Shown in pieces: positions 22,393-49,499 of a stretch of DNA of 64,000 nt. Under the pieces are notes generated by a model that made no database searches, had not been told where the DNA came from, and saw only the letters and a program-made list of their open reading frames with translations. Made by a program: the position numbers and the translations under genes. This stretch comes from Mytilus galloprovincialis (taxonomy: Eukaryota > Mollusca > Bivalvia > Mytilida > Mytilidae). Location of the stretch: the NCBI RefSeq assembly GCF_965363235.1, contig NC_134842.1, forward strand, positions 2,383,112 through 2,447,111, written 5' to 3'. Position 1 is the stretch's first letter; the number at the start of each line of letters is the position of its first letter.

Positions 22393-25300
22393 ACTTTCTA
22401 GCATTCTGTTGTTAAGTGACTGTTTTGGTAGAGAAGGAGTTGATGTATCAGGATGGATAAGCATGCTCAAGATATTTCTCCATATAACTGGAGTATTTAA
22501 CTGGGTGCAACAGTGTTTTTTCAGGGTACATTAGTATTTTATGGATCTGTTTATTATTGTTTATTAAAATTACGTTTAAACTGCATTAACATGTTCTATA
22601 CTTATTTGTACATTTTACATTAATATTCAATCAAGGTCTTGGAAGTGTTTGACATATATCATGACTCTTTACTTTTTTAAAAATACATGGTCAAGCTGCC
22701 ATCCGTGATCAGAAGATTCGTCAATGTTGTTAACGTAAATATATATCTGAGTATGCGGTCTTTGTTTATGGTTCAATACAGTTTACTTATTTATTTCAGT
22801 AGTTACCAATACTGACTTTATCAGAAGTATGCACTGTAGTTACAAATACCCAAATGAGGTTGCTAAGATTAGAATTTTTACTGCTTTGACTTTCTTATGT
22901 AAACAGTAAAAGAAAGAATTTTCTTGATCAGAATGTTAATTTATCCTCTGTATAAATATTAAATGGCCAGAACTTTAAATAGAATAATTCTATGAAATGT
23001 TTTGACACTGAACATTATTTCATTTCTCGCAAATTTTATGATTTGGATAGTAACTTAGTGAACATGTTGATTTTCTAATATGGTGTCACACTCAAAAGTT
23101 GATACCTTTAAAAATATGTCATGCCACTGTATACTTGATGGCAACCAGTAGACAATTAAAACAAATATGGATATCTTTTTAGCCAGGTAATAGTTACAGG
23201 CTCCTTTTAATTTCATGTTAACCATGTTTTTCAGAGAAGTAATGAAAACCCAGAGTTATTAGAAACAAAGAGAAGAATAAAAATCCTTGAAGAACAGGTC
23301 AAACAGTTAATACTAGATCAAAAAGTAAGAATATATAAAAGGTTCTTAGCTTTGGTCATATAAAAATCTGTAATGTGTAACAAAATTTAGCATGATTATA
23401 TTATAATGTTAACTAATTGATGAACATAGTCAGAAGTTTTTATGTTAAACAGAATAACTGTTGGCAAAAGTCCTATGGTTCTAGTAAGAAAAAGATCTTG
23501 CAAATGTAATAAATAGTAAGTAAAGTTGTAATATCCATGGCTGACATTTTAATTTACTTGTCAAATTTTAGTTCAAATACAGTTAATTCCAGGTCTGTTA
23601 TATCTTTTGCTGGCTAGACCACTTACTTTTATCAGGGCATGGTATTAAAAATACTGAGATAAAAGTTTGATTTAATAAAACTAAAAACTTGATATGAATG
23701 TAGAACATGATTGATAATAATTTTCTGTTTCAGAAACTGGCTACCAATTCTGTTAGAAATAATTGTACAGTATGTACCTGTCAAAGGCATGGAGATGTGG
23801 GTGTGGTCATTAGTGGAGGGTGTGTCCCACAAGCACCACCTCCCCCGCCCCCTCCACCACCGCCCCCACCCCCACCACCTCTCCCACCAGTGATGTCATT
23901 ATCAAAGAGAGTATTGGCTGAAAAGAACAACAATACAATGAGATCAACAGATAAGCCAGTAAGCTGTATAATAAAAGACTGTATTATCAGAAAATTTTGA
24001 CAACATTTTATTTGTTGCGAAAGTCACAATGGGTTTTGCAAAAATAATTACTAGCATTTTAAATTTTGATTATTTGTATGCAACATTTCCTTTCATCACA
24101 ATAAACACGTTATTTTGTATTCAACATATTTAAAAAAAAAAAAAAAAAACTCAGACCAGATTTGTTTAGGGTTGTAAAGAATTAATAAATTTTCTTATTG
24201 TCTGATCGATCATATAAATACAGGTTGATATAAATACTTTGACTAGTTCAGAAAAATATAAAATTTCAAACATTTTGAACCTCACACTTTATTGGAAAAA
24301 AAAAATAATTGGATATATAGCAGTTTGACAAACACTAATTTTGATCATTGAGATGTTTAATATTTCCTTAATAGTAGATAGAATCTGATAAAGTTCAGTT
24401 GATTTTTACAGAGTTATCTCCCTGTAGTGTTATGTACCACCTTAATCTCATCTTAACAACTATTTGTTTCAGAGGAAGAGTCCTTTGAAGTCGTTAGTGT
24501 TAACACCAGCTGACCTCCAGCAGATCAAACTGACCACTCCTAAAGAAAGACATCCATCACAAAATGTAAGATATATTATCTCACTAAAACAATTGTTAAG
24601 TGGATCATCATTGATAACATAACACTTTCTATCAATACATGGCAATCACATTTATATCAAAGGTATAATAAGAACAGGGCTAACTTCTTTTCAATTCTCA
24701 ATACACCATAAATGACAAGTGACAAAAAATATCTTTTGGTAGAATTTGTTGAAAACAATTATGCATAAAAAATGAAAGTACACATCCTTTTAATAGTACT
24801 GATCGACAGACAAACAAAGCACGTACAATAAGACAGATCAAGACATAAAAAAATTGTTATAATTTTTTGGTTGCTACATGTACAATATTGTTATCTTATA
24901 TCTGAATATGTTGACCTAATAATGATTGACCGGAACTTGAAAGAGTTATCTACCTTTGATATAAGTTAAAAGGAGCAGATTAAGACATAACAATTGTTGA
25001 TATAAAAACATGGAGATGTGGTATCATGTTTATCAATGTCTATCTGAACATAGTAACTAACTATAAGTATTACTTTTCAGGGAGAAATGGCGATGGTTGT
25101 ATGGAGATGTGGTATGATGTTTGTTTATATCTGTCATTGTAACTAACTTACTATTTACTTTTCAGGGTAAGAGAAATGCCAATGGTTGTATACAGCCACT
25201 GATTACAGAAGAAGATCTAAGAAATAAATGTCTAAACAAAGTTATACTGACCACACCAAACAAAGAAAATGTCAAACACAGGTTTGTTTCTATCTAACTA

Positions 25301-27524
25301 TGTTATATACTGACCACACCAAACAAAGAAAATGTCAAACACAGGTTCATAAATATCTTATTCATCAATTTGCAAGTAATATTGAAAATGCAGTGACTTA
25401 TAAAAACAGATATTTCGCCAAGTTTAGACAAAGAAGAGCTCCATTTATAAATTATTCAAGGCCTTAGGCACGTCCATGGAGAATATTTGACTCCGTTCAC
25501 TCATGGGCCATTGACTATAAAAATTAGTGAAAATACTTCAAGTAGTGTATACAAAAAAAGAAACAATCTATATCTCTGCCCCCCCTCTAAACAGTTAAGA
25601 TAAAATTCATCAACATCAAAATGTTTCACAAATGTGACATGGTTAAACTAGTTCATTTAAATGAGTGATAACATAGTCAATTCACATGTATATATACCTT
25701 TTATGGACTAAGTTGGACTAGAAATAATTTTACAACTTCTATATTTTTAGATTAGCACAAGAAGTATTAAGTTTTAGGTTAAAGAAAACTGAAATTAAGA
25801 GGTAAGACCATTGATATTAAGTTGTGCACCAACAGCAGAAAACACACTATGACATTAAGGTAGCACAATACAAAGATTTGTTCACTCCCAATTGCAATCG
25901 GACAACTTTAAACTGATGTAATTCATTTAATCCTGCTTTATATATTATAAATGAGGTACCAAAAGAAAGAAGAAAGATTCATCTTTCAAATTGTGATAAT
26001 TTCATTATGACATAATTATTACATAATTAATTATTATGTAATAAGTTGCTATATTGTGATGTCCACACTTGAATGAATTTAGCGTCTTTGTTCTTCATAC
26101 CATCCCAAAATATTTAATAGATTCTGGTACAACACAGCTTGACCTCCAAAACTGTGTCTCAGATATCCAAAAACATCAATAGAACAAATTTTATACCCAA
26201 TTGAATTTAGTGGTCTCTTATGATTTATTGTTGCAAATTTCATTGTAGATTTATGAGAATGAAATACAATAGGAAAAATCTGAGACACAGTTTTGGAGGT
26301 CAAACTGTGTTGTGCAAGAATCTATAAAATATTTTGGGATGCTATGAATAACAAAGAAGCTAAATTCATTCAAGTATGGACATAACAATATGGCAACTAA
26401 TTACATAACAATTAATTATGTAATAATTATGTCATAATGAAATTATCACAATTTGGAAGATTAATCCTTCTTCTTTCTTTTGGTACCTCATTTATAAAAT
26501 TTAAAGAAAGATGAGTGGAATTACATCAGTTTAAAGATGTCTGGTTGGGGATGAAAAATCTTTGTATTGTGCTACCTTAAGTTGTGCACCAACAACAGAA
26601 AACATACTATGACATTAAGTTGTGCACCAACAGCAGAAAACATTAAGCTGTGCACCAACAGCAGAAAACACACTAAGACAAGGGATTCCTTGGTAATGAG
26701 AACAGAAAACTGAGTTTTCCGACTCCTTTCTTAATCTGACAAATTTCTTTTGGTCCCTAGATGTTGGATAAAACAGGTTACACTTTATAAGTAAAGTTTA
26801 TGTTTTCCAGAAGTCCAGGAGGTACACCACAGGTGAACAGAAAGAGGAAGATGAGAAGGGGGAGTGGCTTAGCACCAGTCATGGCAACAGCACTCAGAAA
26901 AAAATTCATTGTAAGAATTATAGTATTAAATGTTATATGAAATGTACGATGAATTATGATTGAATGACGTCTGCTATCAATTCCATTATTGAAGATCAGA
27001 GTAAAACATCAAAGTGTAATCATATAACCAAGAAAAATTAGTGTGGTTAAATTTTTTTATGAGTTATGTCCCTTAGAAATGTAAGTTCTAAAGAAAATTG
27101 AACACTAGGGCTATCACTTGTATCATTCATTCCAGATTTATGTAGCAACAGTTATCTCAGACATGTTTGAAAATGAGTACTGATCAAAATATTTTTATTT
27201 TAGAAATGCTCCTTTGAAATATTATTTATACACGTTATGGAAAATTGCATCGTAATTGCTCGTCCAAATCTCTCTACAAGATTTATAAAAGATGTAAAGA
27301 ATAAAAAAAATCAAGTTTTGTCATTGGACAGATAAATATGTGCGAAGCAAAGACCATTACAACACTTTTTATTGATTAATAAATTCTGAAATTTAACCTT
27401 ATAACGTCACAAACGAGCTAATGATTTAATGTTTTATCTGTTTCAGACAGTACACAGCAGTCCAAACACATCTGACAGTTCAATAAACAGTCCTTTGTCA
27501 ACAGATACTAGTCCTTTTAGTTGA
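22393..27524 (+). CDS. PRR11: PRR11, proline-rich protein 11
   Basis: PRR11 is a nuclear, cell-cycle-regulated protein first described in vertebrates. Exons: 22393-22525, 23235-23324, 23734-23958, 24473-24565, 25166-25281, 25751-25801, 26811-26910 and 27447-27524. All AG/GT borders and phases agree, giving 294 codons plus a stop. In order they show a tryptophan-containing segment (TGVFNWVQQCFFR), a coiled coil (LLETKRRIKILEEQVKQ), a CTVCTC cysteine cluster like human CPSCGQTC, a run of 15 prolines near 23840-23885, and LVLTPADLQQIKL. The hallmark C-terminus is SPGGTP, then GSGLAPVMATALRKKF, then a serine/threonine tail; human has SPGGTP, TGLTPVMTQALRRKF and LPLSTSSF. The N-terminal exon is unresolved: exon 22393 needs two upstream bases, which ATG 21307 can supply. 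Human PRR11 has 360 residues. The last intron but one carries a foldback element. Confidence 0.9.
25012..25096 (+). repeat. Decayed tandem copy of the 5' border of PRR11 exon 25166
   Basis: The block TGGAGATGTGGTAT ... ATTACTTTTCAGGG, then AGAAATGGCGATGGTTGTAT, is repeated about 83 bp downstream as the true acceptor and exon start (ATTTACTTTTCAGGGTAAGA, then GAAATGCCAATGGTTGTAT). The upstream copy keeps the acceptor but lacks four bases after it and has no good donor. It is therefore probably not an exon. Confidence 0.7.
25244..25345 (+). repeat. 63-bp tandem duplication over the 3' border of PRR11 exon 25166-25281
   Basis: The word ATACTGACCACACCAAACAA continuing to GTCAAACACAG-GTT occurs at 25244 and again at 25307. 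The second copy carries the last 38 bases of the exon and a second donor (CACAG|GTTCAT) beyond the first (CACAG|GTTTGT). Using the second donor would add 63 nt, but the intervening sequence has an in-frame stop (TAACTATG region). The first donor therefore seems the real one. Confidence 0.75.
25817..26680. repeat. 40-bp minisatellite split by a foldback insertion
   Basis: Units built on TTAAGTTGTGCACCAACAGC and AGAAAACACACTATGACA occur at 25817-25858 and resume at 26577-26680, about four copies in all. The foldback element 25859-26576 sits between two units with TTAA on each side, so it inserted into an existing minisatellite in the PRR11 intron between exons 25751-25801 and 26811-26910. Confidence 0.75.
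25859..26576. mobile_element. 718-bp foldback element with TTAA target duplication
   Basis: Two arms of about 325 bp are inverse copies. The left starts GGTAGCACAATACAAAGATT and the right ends AATCTTTGTATTGTGCTACC. Both contain AATTATTACATAATTAATTA-type palindromes and GGAGGTCAA near the loop. TTAA flanks both ends, the target preferred by piggyBac-type transposases, although the terminal bases are not the usual piggyBac CCY. The arms differ at scattered positions, so it is not very recent. Confidence 0.75.
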
Positions 27525-29867
27525 ATTGTTCATCCTTCATATCTAGTCTTATATTGTTATATATTTTTGGTTACTACATGTACATTATTGTTATCTTATA
27601 TATCTGAATATGTTGACCTCAGACTGGTTGACTAGAACTTTAAAGAGTTATCTACCTTTGACATAAGTTAATAGGGCCAAACAAGGGAGATAATTGGTTA
27701 CCAGGATATTAATTCCCATAATTTCAAATGTTAGCTTATATAGATATAACTTATTAGGGAGGGGTCCAGCAACCATGAATGTACAAGACTAGTTGAACAA
27801 TTCAGCCGTACATAGCCAAGACTGGTGATGAAGCTTGTGATAATTTTGGGTTTATTGTATAGCCTGACTTATGTTAATGTTCAGGTCACACTAGACCAGC
27901 CCAAAACTTCTAGAAAAGACTTTACCTCATTCAACTAAACTTGCAGACGTGGAGATCTGCACTTGTTATTTAGATTCTTATTGATATGATTTAAGGAGTT
28001 TTCCTTACGAAAACATAGATTTAAACATTCCTGCTTTAATAGTGTTCCCTGCCTTTTTGTTTGTGATATACAATTCCTGAATATTTATTATTAATTAACT
28101 TACTGAATAATTAAATATTCAACTGCTCAAGTAATAATATTACCATGATTTTTTTCCCATTATAAAATACTTATTATCATACTGAAATATGAAAATTATT
28201 TTTATCAGTTATAATACAATACTTTTTTGACAACCAATATTTTTCAGTATATAAATGAATGGCTTATGTATCTAGAATACACATTTTAGGTGAGGGAATT
28301 CACTGAACATTGAAATGTGATTGTGCAAGTAGGCATGCTTTTCTACAGACAAATACTCTTGTTATCCTGTGTTCAACTGTTTATTCTATGTAAAATTAAG
28401 GTTTTGATTGAAACATAAATCCACATTATTTTGTAGTTTTTCCTACCCAGATAAAAACTTTTTATTTATACATTTATAGATATTTATATTATATATGATA
28501 TTTCATGAACAATATTGATGCTATGATTTGTATATTGCTTAAATATGTCTTTCAAATATAAAGTCTTTCAGAATTCGTTGATTATTTTCTATTATTGTGT
28601 TTGGTAATTCTAATCAATTGGTATGGGTCCTGATTCTATTAAATGGTAAATTATAGGTTAGATAAAATCTTAATATATTGATGTTTTCTATTTAGAATTG
28701 AAATTATTGATATATATTATTGGTAAGTTGCAGGACAGATGTCACTAGTGGAGCTGGAAATTACTATTTTTGAGCCTCTGATTTCACACACAGTTGATGT
28801 ATTGCTCATTCTTTTAAGTTAAGTTTACTATTTTGTGGATAGATTTGTATTTTCATAAATTTTACATGCACATCTATTAGCCAAAGCTAGTAAGAGCTAG
28901 ACTGTCTGTCCGTTCAAAAGAACTTGTGTAGAAAACCTCCTTCAGATTTTTCTTGGTTCTATGAAAGAAAATAATTTTATATTTTGTCTACAGCTGAAAA
29001 AAATAAGTTGTAGCATGTGCACAACTCATTCATCTCCTCTGCAACCACCTTCTGTTTGTAGATAGTTTAAAATTTTACAACACTCATTGTACAGGTAAAG
29101 TTTTTGTCAAAGTTTTCTTGGTTCACAAAAAAATCTCCCCTTCTTCAATTCAGTATCTTAAGAAAATTGACTGTAAGTAATTGTTCAACTAGATTTGTTA
29201 TATGGACTGATTGCAAGGTGTACATGTCTGACTGGTACATTACATCTCTTCATGACCTCTTTCAGGGTTCAATTGACACCATTAGGATTTTATTGTTTGG
29301 TTTATTTCTCCGATAACCAATGGCTTATATATATATTTGGTGAATCAAGTTATTCATGTTATTATATGGTGTACAGTACAAATCTACGTGGCAGGTTTAA
29401 CATTTTGGTAGATTGATTGTCAGTGTTAAGTTTTCATGGTTTTCTCAGATTCTATAAGCAATAGGTAAATTATATTTGGTATATGGAATGATTCTAAGGC
29501 ATACATGTCTGACTTCTTCCAGTAAGCGGTCACCTTCAGCTGGTTGACTCTAAATGAAACTTTGAAAGATTCATGACTTTGGGCAAATATGATACAGTTA
29601 GGCAAGGTGTTCCACTCTAGGATGTCTGACAGGGTTCATATAACCGTCACCTCATTTTAATTGGTCATTGGTGAATGTTAAGTTTTTATGGTTATGTCAG
29701 TTAATCAGATACTATGAGCAATGTAAATTAAATATATACTTGGTGAAGGGTATGATTGTAAGTTTTACGTATCCATCTGGTAGGGTTCATATAACCTTGA
29801 TCTCATTTTCATGGTTCCTTGGTCAATGTATAGTGTTTGTAGTTTGGGTCTGTTTCTGATGTACTAT
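27525..29867. other. PRR11 3' region and intergenic repeats
   Basis: No further gene is seen. The first part is AT-rich and should include the PRR11 3' untranslated region. A segment near 27570-27660 (TTGGTTACTACATGTAC ... GAGTTATCTACCTTTGA) repeats intron sequence near 24868-24965. From about 29090 to 29860 diverged units of the AGGTCA-family repeat run in the inverted orientation (GTTCATATAACC and CTCATTTTCATGGTT words). Short frames at 29104, 29195 and 29668 are repeat sequence. Confidence 0.5.
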
Positions 29868-32800
29868 TAGTACTGCAACCAGAGTTCATTTTTTAAAACT
29901 TTAATGGTCCTAAAGAACACACACCTAAAGTATATATCGATGGAAAGAGGAAAACGTGTATAATAAGAAAAGTTGGGTCGTAAAAATCCGGAGTGGTCAC
30001 AATTTTGTGAAATTGAGGTCAAATATCAACATTTCAACCACAAGGACAAAAAGGAGAACTATTCTGATATTTATTCAATAGAATGCTACAAAAACGATTC
30101 AATCATAAGCATATGGTATAAACGATATTAAAACGACAAATTTGACTACTTATATGAAAAGCTGCCATTAAAAAATGGCGTTGATTTGGAACCTTCGGAT
30201 TTTTTCCATTTAAGACATAGCAAAAGAAGAAGTGGCCTTGACCTTTTCACATCCATAAACTTTCATATTGTGTATAGTATTTCACTATAGTATATTACAG
30301 AATTATTTTCTAAAGTATAAAACACCAGTTTATCAAGTTAAATTATTTCAATATTTTTTCTATCTTTGAAAAAAACAAAATTCAAGCGCTGAAACAGTGT
30401 TTTTAATTTTGCATCTTAAAGGTTGTGTATTTTGTGAAAATTAGTATCTAGTTATAGATAAACACATATTGTGTATTTGCAAAGTCTAGACAGGGCAGTT
30501 ATAACACAAAATATACTATAGTCACACGAGGCGAATGCGAGGTTTAAAAAAATTGAGTGTAAAACAAAGTCAGTTTGGTGCATGAACATTTTTTTAGTGG
30601 GATAATCCTGGTAAAAAAGTTAACTATTTTTAAGGGAAGGATGAAAAATTATACAATGCAATGCCAATTTTCTAATGTTGTAATTCAAAATCAGTCAAGG
30701 TCCTTATATAACTTTTAAAAGTGACACACAATATCTCAAGTATTCATAAAATAGGGACATGAATCAATCTCTTAGTCATCATATGCGGATTCAGTACGCG
30801 TATTAGAATTAAAAGACACTTCCTTTTTTTATAAGAACAAGTTCGGCGTAGGACAGAGTTTGTTCAAAGCAAACACAGTTTATGAGTACAAATGCTATCT
30901 GGAGCGTAAATACCGTCATGATTCGGTCAAACTCGTCAGATATAGTCTTACCTTTGCATAGGAAACACAAAAGAAATGTGAGTACAAAGTTTCGATCAAT
31001 GTTAGTGACCCATATTCCCATATGCATATGCATGATGTATCTGCACTGCCAATCCAAAATGTAATGGGGCGAATGTTGCTACAGAAACGATTGATTTTGT
31101 AATAGCCATCCATTTACGAATTTTTGTTATCTTTAGGGACAATATACGGTTCAGAAGCGCCTTTGTGTTATTTTTATCAATTAACTAACAAATTAACTTT
31201 TGAGCCTAGGCTCCGTGTTGAAGACCGGACCGTGACCTATAATGGTTTACTTTTATAAATTGTGACTTGGATGGTGTGTTGTATCATTGGCACTCATACC
31301 ACATCTTCCGATATCTATTAACAAGCTATGCATTTCCATAGAAATACCAAAACGAGGACATAGCTCAAAGAGCACTGGTGGCAGGGTGAAGTAATTGTTC
31401 TTCTTTTAATGTATCCTTAATATTTTCAGACACACCTTGGTGTAATTCTGAAAGTCTTAACATAGACTTCAATTTCCCTGCAGCAGATATGGCATCCCCT
31501 AAATTGAGTTCAGAGCTAAACTCATTATTTCATATCCCTTGGCCCCACTGTGTTTGAATTGTAAGGTGTCACAATATCTAGTTACATTGTAGTTCTGGAG
31601 TTTGGCAGTTTGGTAAGCATCAGAGACAATCTTGGGTAAAATTGATCGGTATATATAGAGGATGTGCTACATGAGAAAGGCTTTTTTTTTTATGGAAGAA
31701 CAAATCACATCACTAACAATCGTTATTAATGAACTGACAGCAAGTTCAATTTCTAATTTTTCAGTAACTTAATTGCACAGGTGTTGTCTTCAATAAGTAC
31801 TTGGTTATGCATGGATAAATGATTACTCACATTAATAAGCACAACTTAAAAGACTGTCAACACGTTTAGAGGACTCAGTTTTGCGTAGTTTTCTGGTTTT
31901 GTTTTAAAGGTTTGTCTTTTACACAAAAAACCCTGTTTCATATCCAAACTACAAGAAAGAAACTGAGCGCGAGATCGTATAAAAGTGTCAGGTTGTGCGA
32001 TGTATGGATTTCTGTTGTTTCTAATTTAAAGTTCCCCAAGGGTGACTGGGGAAACGAAATGTGGTCACTTGGGGTTCTCCCGACCGGCAGTAAAACGAAG
32101 TGGGGCGTCCGTTTGGCTGTGCGGGATGTATCAAGTTCGCAGTCACGTCCGGTCAGAATTGGGACGTTAAGTCTGATGCCTCGTGTAAAGGGAGTGTCAC
32201 GTTCTTTGCATGTTAAAACCCTTGCATCAACTCTTTGAGGAGTCCGAAAGTGGCCTGTTGCAATGGAAAATTTCTGTCCCAATCCAATATACCATCATTT
32301 TCCAGTGGCAGTCTAAATTTTCCCGATCATCATCTCGAATGGCCTCTATTATGACAAAACCTACCTATTGTTTTTATTGTTAACTTGTTCTCGTCCTGAA
32401 CATGCATGAAATATTTGTCACTGGACCTTAAGCAACCATCAATCAATCAATCAATCTAATTTAAAGACGCACCAATTTTGCCTTCTGGTGCAAGTCTCAT
32501 AACATCACTGATGATTCTCCCACGGAAAGCAGAATATTAAGAGAAGTTGGTTTTAGCATCACCTTGTCACACACCAAATCTCTGCGAATCTTCAATAGTA
32601 CTTTTCCCCCGACCAGTTGCATGAATATAAATTGCTCTGAGGTTAAACATTGACATACAATGTATTTTCACACAATGTCAACTATAGTCATTATCCGGAA
32701 AAACCTCTTATCCGAAGGATTTGGTTAACTTTTATATAAAGTCAAAATTTTATTAACAAAAATATAACTTATTTACAGAAAATTCACGAAAGAACTACTA

Positions 32801-33468
32801 TATATATTCAAATCACTCAAAAATAAATTAACTTCTCCTACAAAATCTACATAATCACATCGAAACTATCAAATTGATGGTGAAGGAAAAAATAAATGAT
32901 GGAGCTGATAGACGGATAGGAAATTTCCGTAATTAAAAAAGGTACAAATGATGTTTTTATTTTTGAGTTTTTGACAAAATTGTTTGGAATTTGCCCAACA
33001 AAATTTGCATGCAGTATCGCAATAATATGTTTTGTCCTCTCAAATGTCAAATACTATTTTTGAATCATATGTTTTCTCGTTTTCAAAGAAAAACGCGTTA
33101 AATTTCTACCTTAAAAACAGCTAACTTTAAGTTTGAAACTTTTACTTGGAGATGGTATTATATTTATGTCTTCATAATTCCGATGATCCTTGATGATATG
33201 TGCATAGAAAATATTTACGAAAATAGCGGGAAATTTAACCAAAAAATATATTTTTTGATTTTAAGGTAACTACCCAAAACCGTAAATTGTGGGGTACCCC
33301 CATTAAAGGGATAAAATACAAAAATGTGACCATAGAAACTTTTTACGACCCGACGGAAATTAAAATATAGCTATTATTCTATCATTTAAAACAATTTGCA
33401 GCCGTGTGTTATTCCGGACCATTAAACTCGTTAACTAAGCGTCTTTTTCGATGTCAGTTGCAGTACTA
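29868..33468. mobile_element. 3.6-kb DNA element with long degenerate inverted ends
   Basis: The left terminus TAGTACTGCAAC is matched by GTTGCAGTACTA at the right, with TAT outside both ends. Further in, TTTAATGGTCC, GTCGTAAAAA and a GTGGTCAC-like word recur in inverse order. It split a repeat unit: the outside words GATGTACTAT and TATAAGCAATAGG join into the usual AGGTCA-family sequence. Inside lie a GC-richer block (about 31900-32440), an AATC run at 32440-32456, and a mussel-type dispersed repeat at 31205-31325. No transposase motif was recognised, so it may be non-autonomous or decayed. Confidence 0.6.
31890..32440. repeat. GC-richer block open on both strands, unclassified
   Basis: Within the 3.6-kb element this block stands out by its higher GC content and by overlapping open frames of 108 codons (plus, 31912-32238) and 114 codons (minus, 31938-32282). 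Neither contains a domain I recognise. The sequence GTCACTTGGGGTTCTCCCGA lies at its centre. It is best read as a dispersed repeat captured by, or part of, the larger element. Confidence 0.4.
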
Positions 33469-34296
33469 TATAAGCAATAGGGCTGCCACTATTTTTGATG
33501 TATGGAATGATTGTAAGGAGTAGATGTCTGACTGGCTTGGTTCATCTGGCTGTGACCTCATTTTTTATTGGATCATTGGTAATGTTAAGTGTATGCAATA
33601 TTTGTATTACAAACTTTTCAAATAAATTCCTAATCATGATAATCAGTACTGGTGAACAGATACAGCAAGCAAGACCTTTCAACATGTGTACTCTGGTTAT
33701 GGTTTTACCTTATATCTTGAAATTTAAAACAGATATAAATAGAAACTATTTAGCTAAATGATCAGTAATTCTTGGTCCACAAAGATGCATTACTTCTAAA
33801 ACCATCAATCAACTCAAAGGCACTAGACTTCATATTTGACAAATTTCAGAATTTTTACCTATTGTCTTGAAACTTATAATAAATAGACTCTAACAGATAA
33901 AGGCAAACAAGTGAACAAAAAAGTTCTATAAAAGAAAGAATGTAACAATATAGAAAAAAATATCCACACCTTTTTAATATTTTGACAAATTGTAAGATCT
34001 TTGTCTTTAATTTGGAAAAGTATTATGAAACAAATGAAATGAACATCTGGGACTATCATACTAAGTCCCCAACTGGTGAATATTTTTTAGTCCTGTCAAT
34101 TTATTATTTTCATTTACCAAAATCATTATATATGCAAGAATATACCGTTTTCATGATTTAAAAAAAAATCTTTTAAAAAATTAAAAGGGACGTTGTGTAT
34201 ATTTTTTGGTATTTAGTTAGATCGGGCACCTGTTGCTCTTCAAAAATAGAGAAGCAAAAGGTGTATTTAATCATAACATTACAGACGGACTCACAA

Positions 34297-48804
<14,508 letters not shown>

Positions 48805-49377
48805 TCACTGATGCCTGTACCATAATTGGTCGTGTTGATGCTATACATTATTATACAGGGTGTTTAGTGTTTGTACTTACTGCCTTTGTGAACAGTATTT
48901 ATTATTTATCAAGAACAATTGTGATCTTACAGGGCATTTATATTTTTATGGCCTATTATTTACCAAGAATTTCATGTTTGTTATACGTTAACCTTGTTTG
49001 TGCAAACAAAATACAACTTCCCAATAAGTACGGAATAGTCCTTAGGAAAATAGACTGACCCATAGTACCTCAGCATGGCAGAAAAACAGCCACCCCAATG
49101 GCCAGACTAATGAAAAAAAAAGACATACAACAATATATGTTGTTAATATAAATGCAAGAATTTTCACACATGTTACCAAAAGCATGTGATAGGAAATGAA
49201 GGTGGATTTTAAAATATCTGACATAATTATTGAAATTTTGTCTTTCATGAAAGATTACTATATAATCTCATAGTTTTCCAAGTATAAAATGTTAGTTTTT
49301 TACAAGTTTTATTTATAGTTATACACATTATTAATTGTTTAGTTTTGAGTTTTAGTTATTTATAAACTAAATTGACT
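48805..49377. other. RNF215 3' region, nothing else recognised
   Basis: This is AT-rich sequence after the proposed RNF215 stop and probably holds its 3' untranslated region. Short frames at 48867 (plus) and 49042 (minus) show no recognisable similarity. Confidence 0.4.
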
Positions 49378-49495
49378 GTCATTGTAGAAATGTACAATAA
49401 GTTGACTTTGTCATTGTAGAAATGTACAGTAAGTTGACTTTGTCATTGTAGAAATGTACAATAAGTTGACTTTGCCATTGTAGAAATGTACAATT
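49378..49495 (+). repeat. Minisatellite, about 33-bp unit, four copies
   Basis: The unit CATTGTAGAAATGTACAATA, then AGTTGACTTTGT, occurs about four times, the last grading into the next repeat at 49495. It is short and nearly perfect. Confidence 0.85.
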
Positions 49496-49499
49496 AGTT

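Noticed and set aside
23632-23893. Alternative frames over the proline-rich segment
   Set aside because: They are shadows of the PRR11 exon 23734-23958, whose frame joins in phase to exons on both sides.
31912-32282. Overlapping 108- and 114-codon frames on opposite strands as genes
   Set aside because: No recognisable domain, no splice context, location inside a mobile element, and overlap on both strands. The frames are best explained by locally higher GC content.
34195-34296. Upstream in-frame ATG for RNF215
   Set aside because: Starting there would put 34 mostly polar residues before the signal peptide. The ATG at 34297 gives a normal secretory start.
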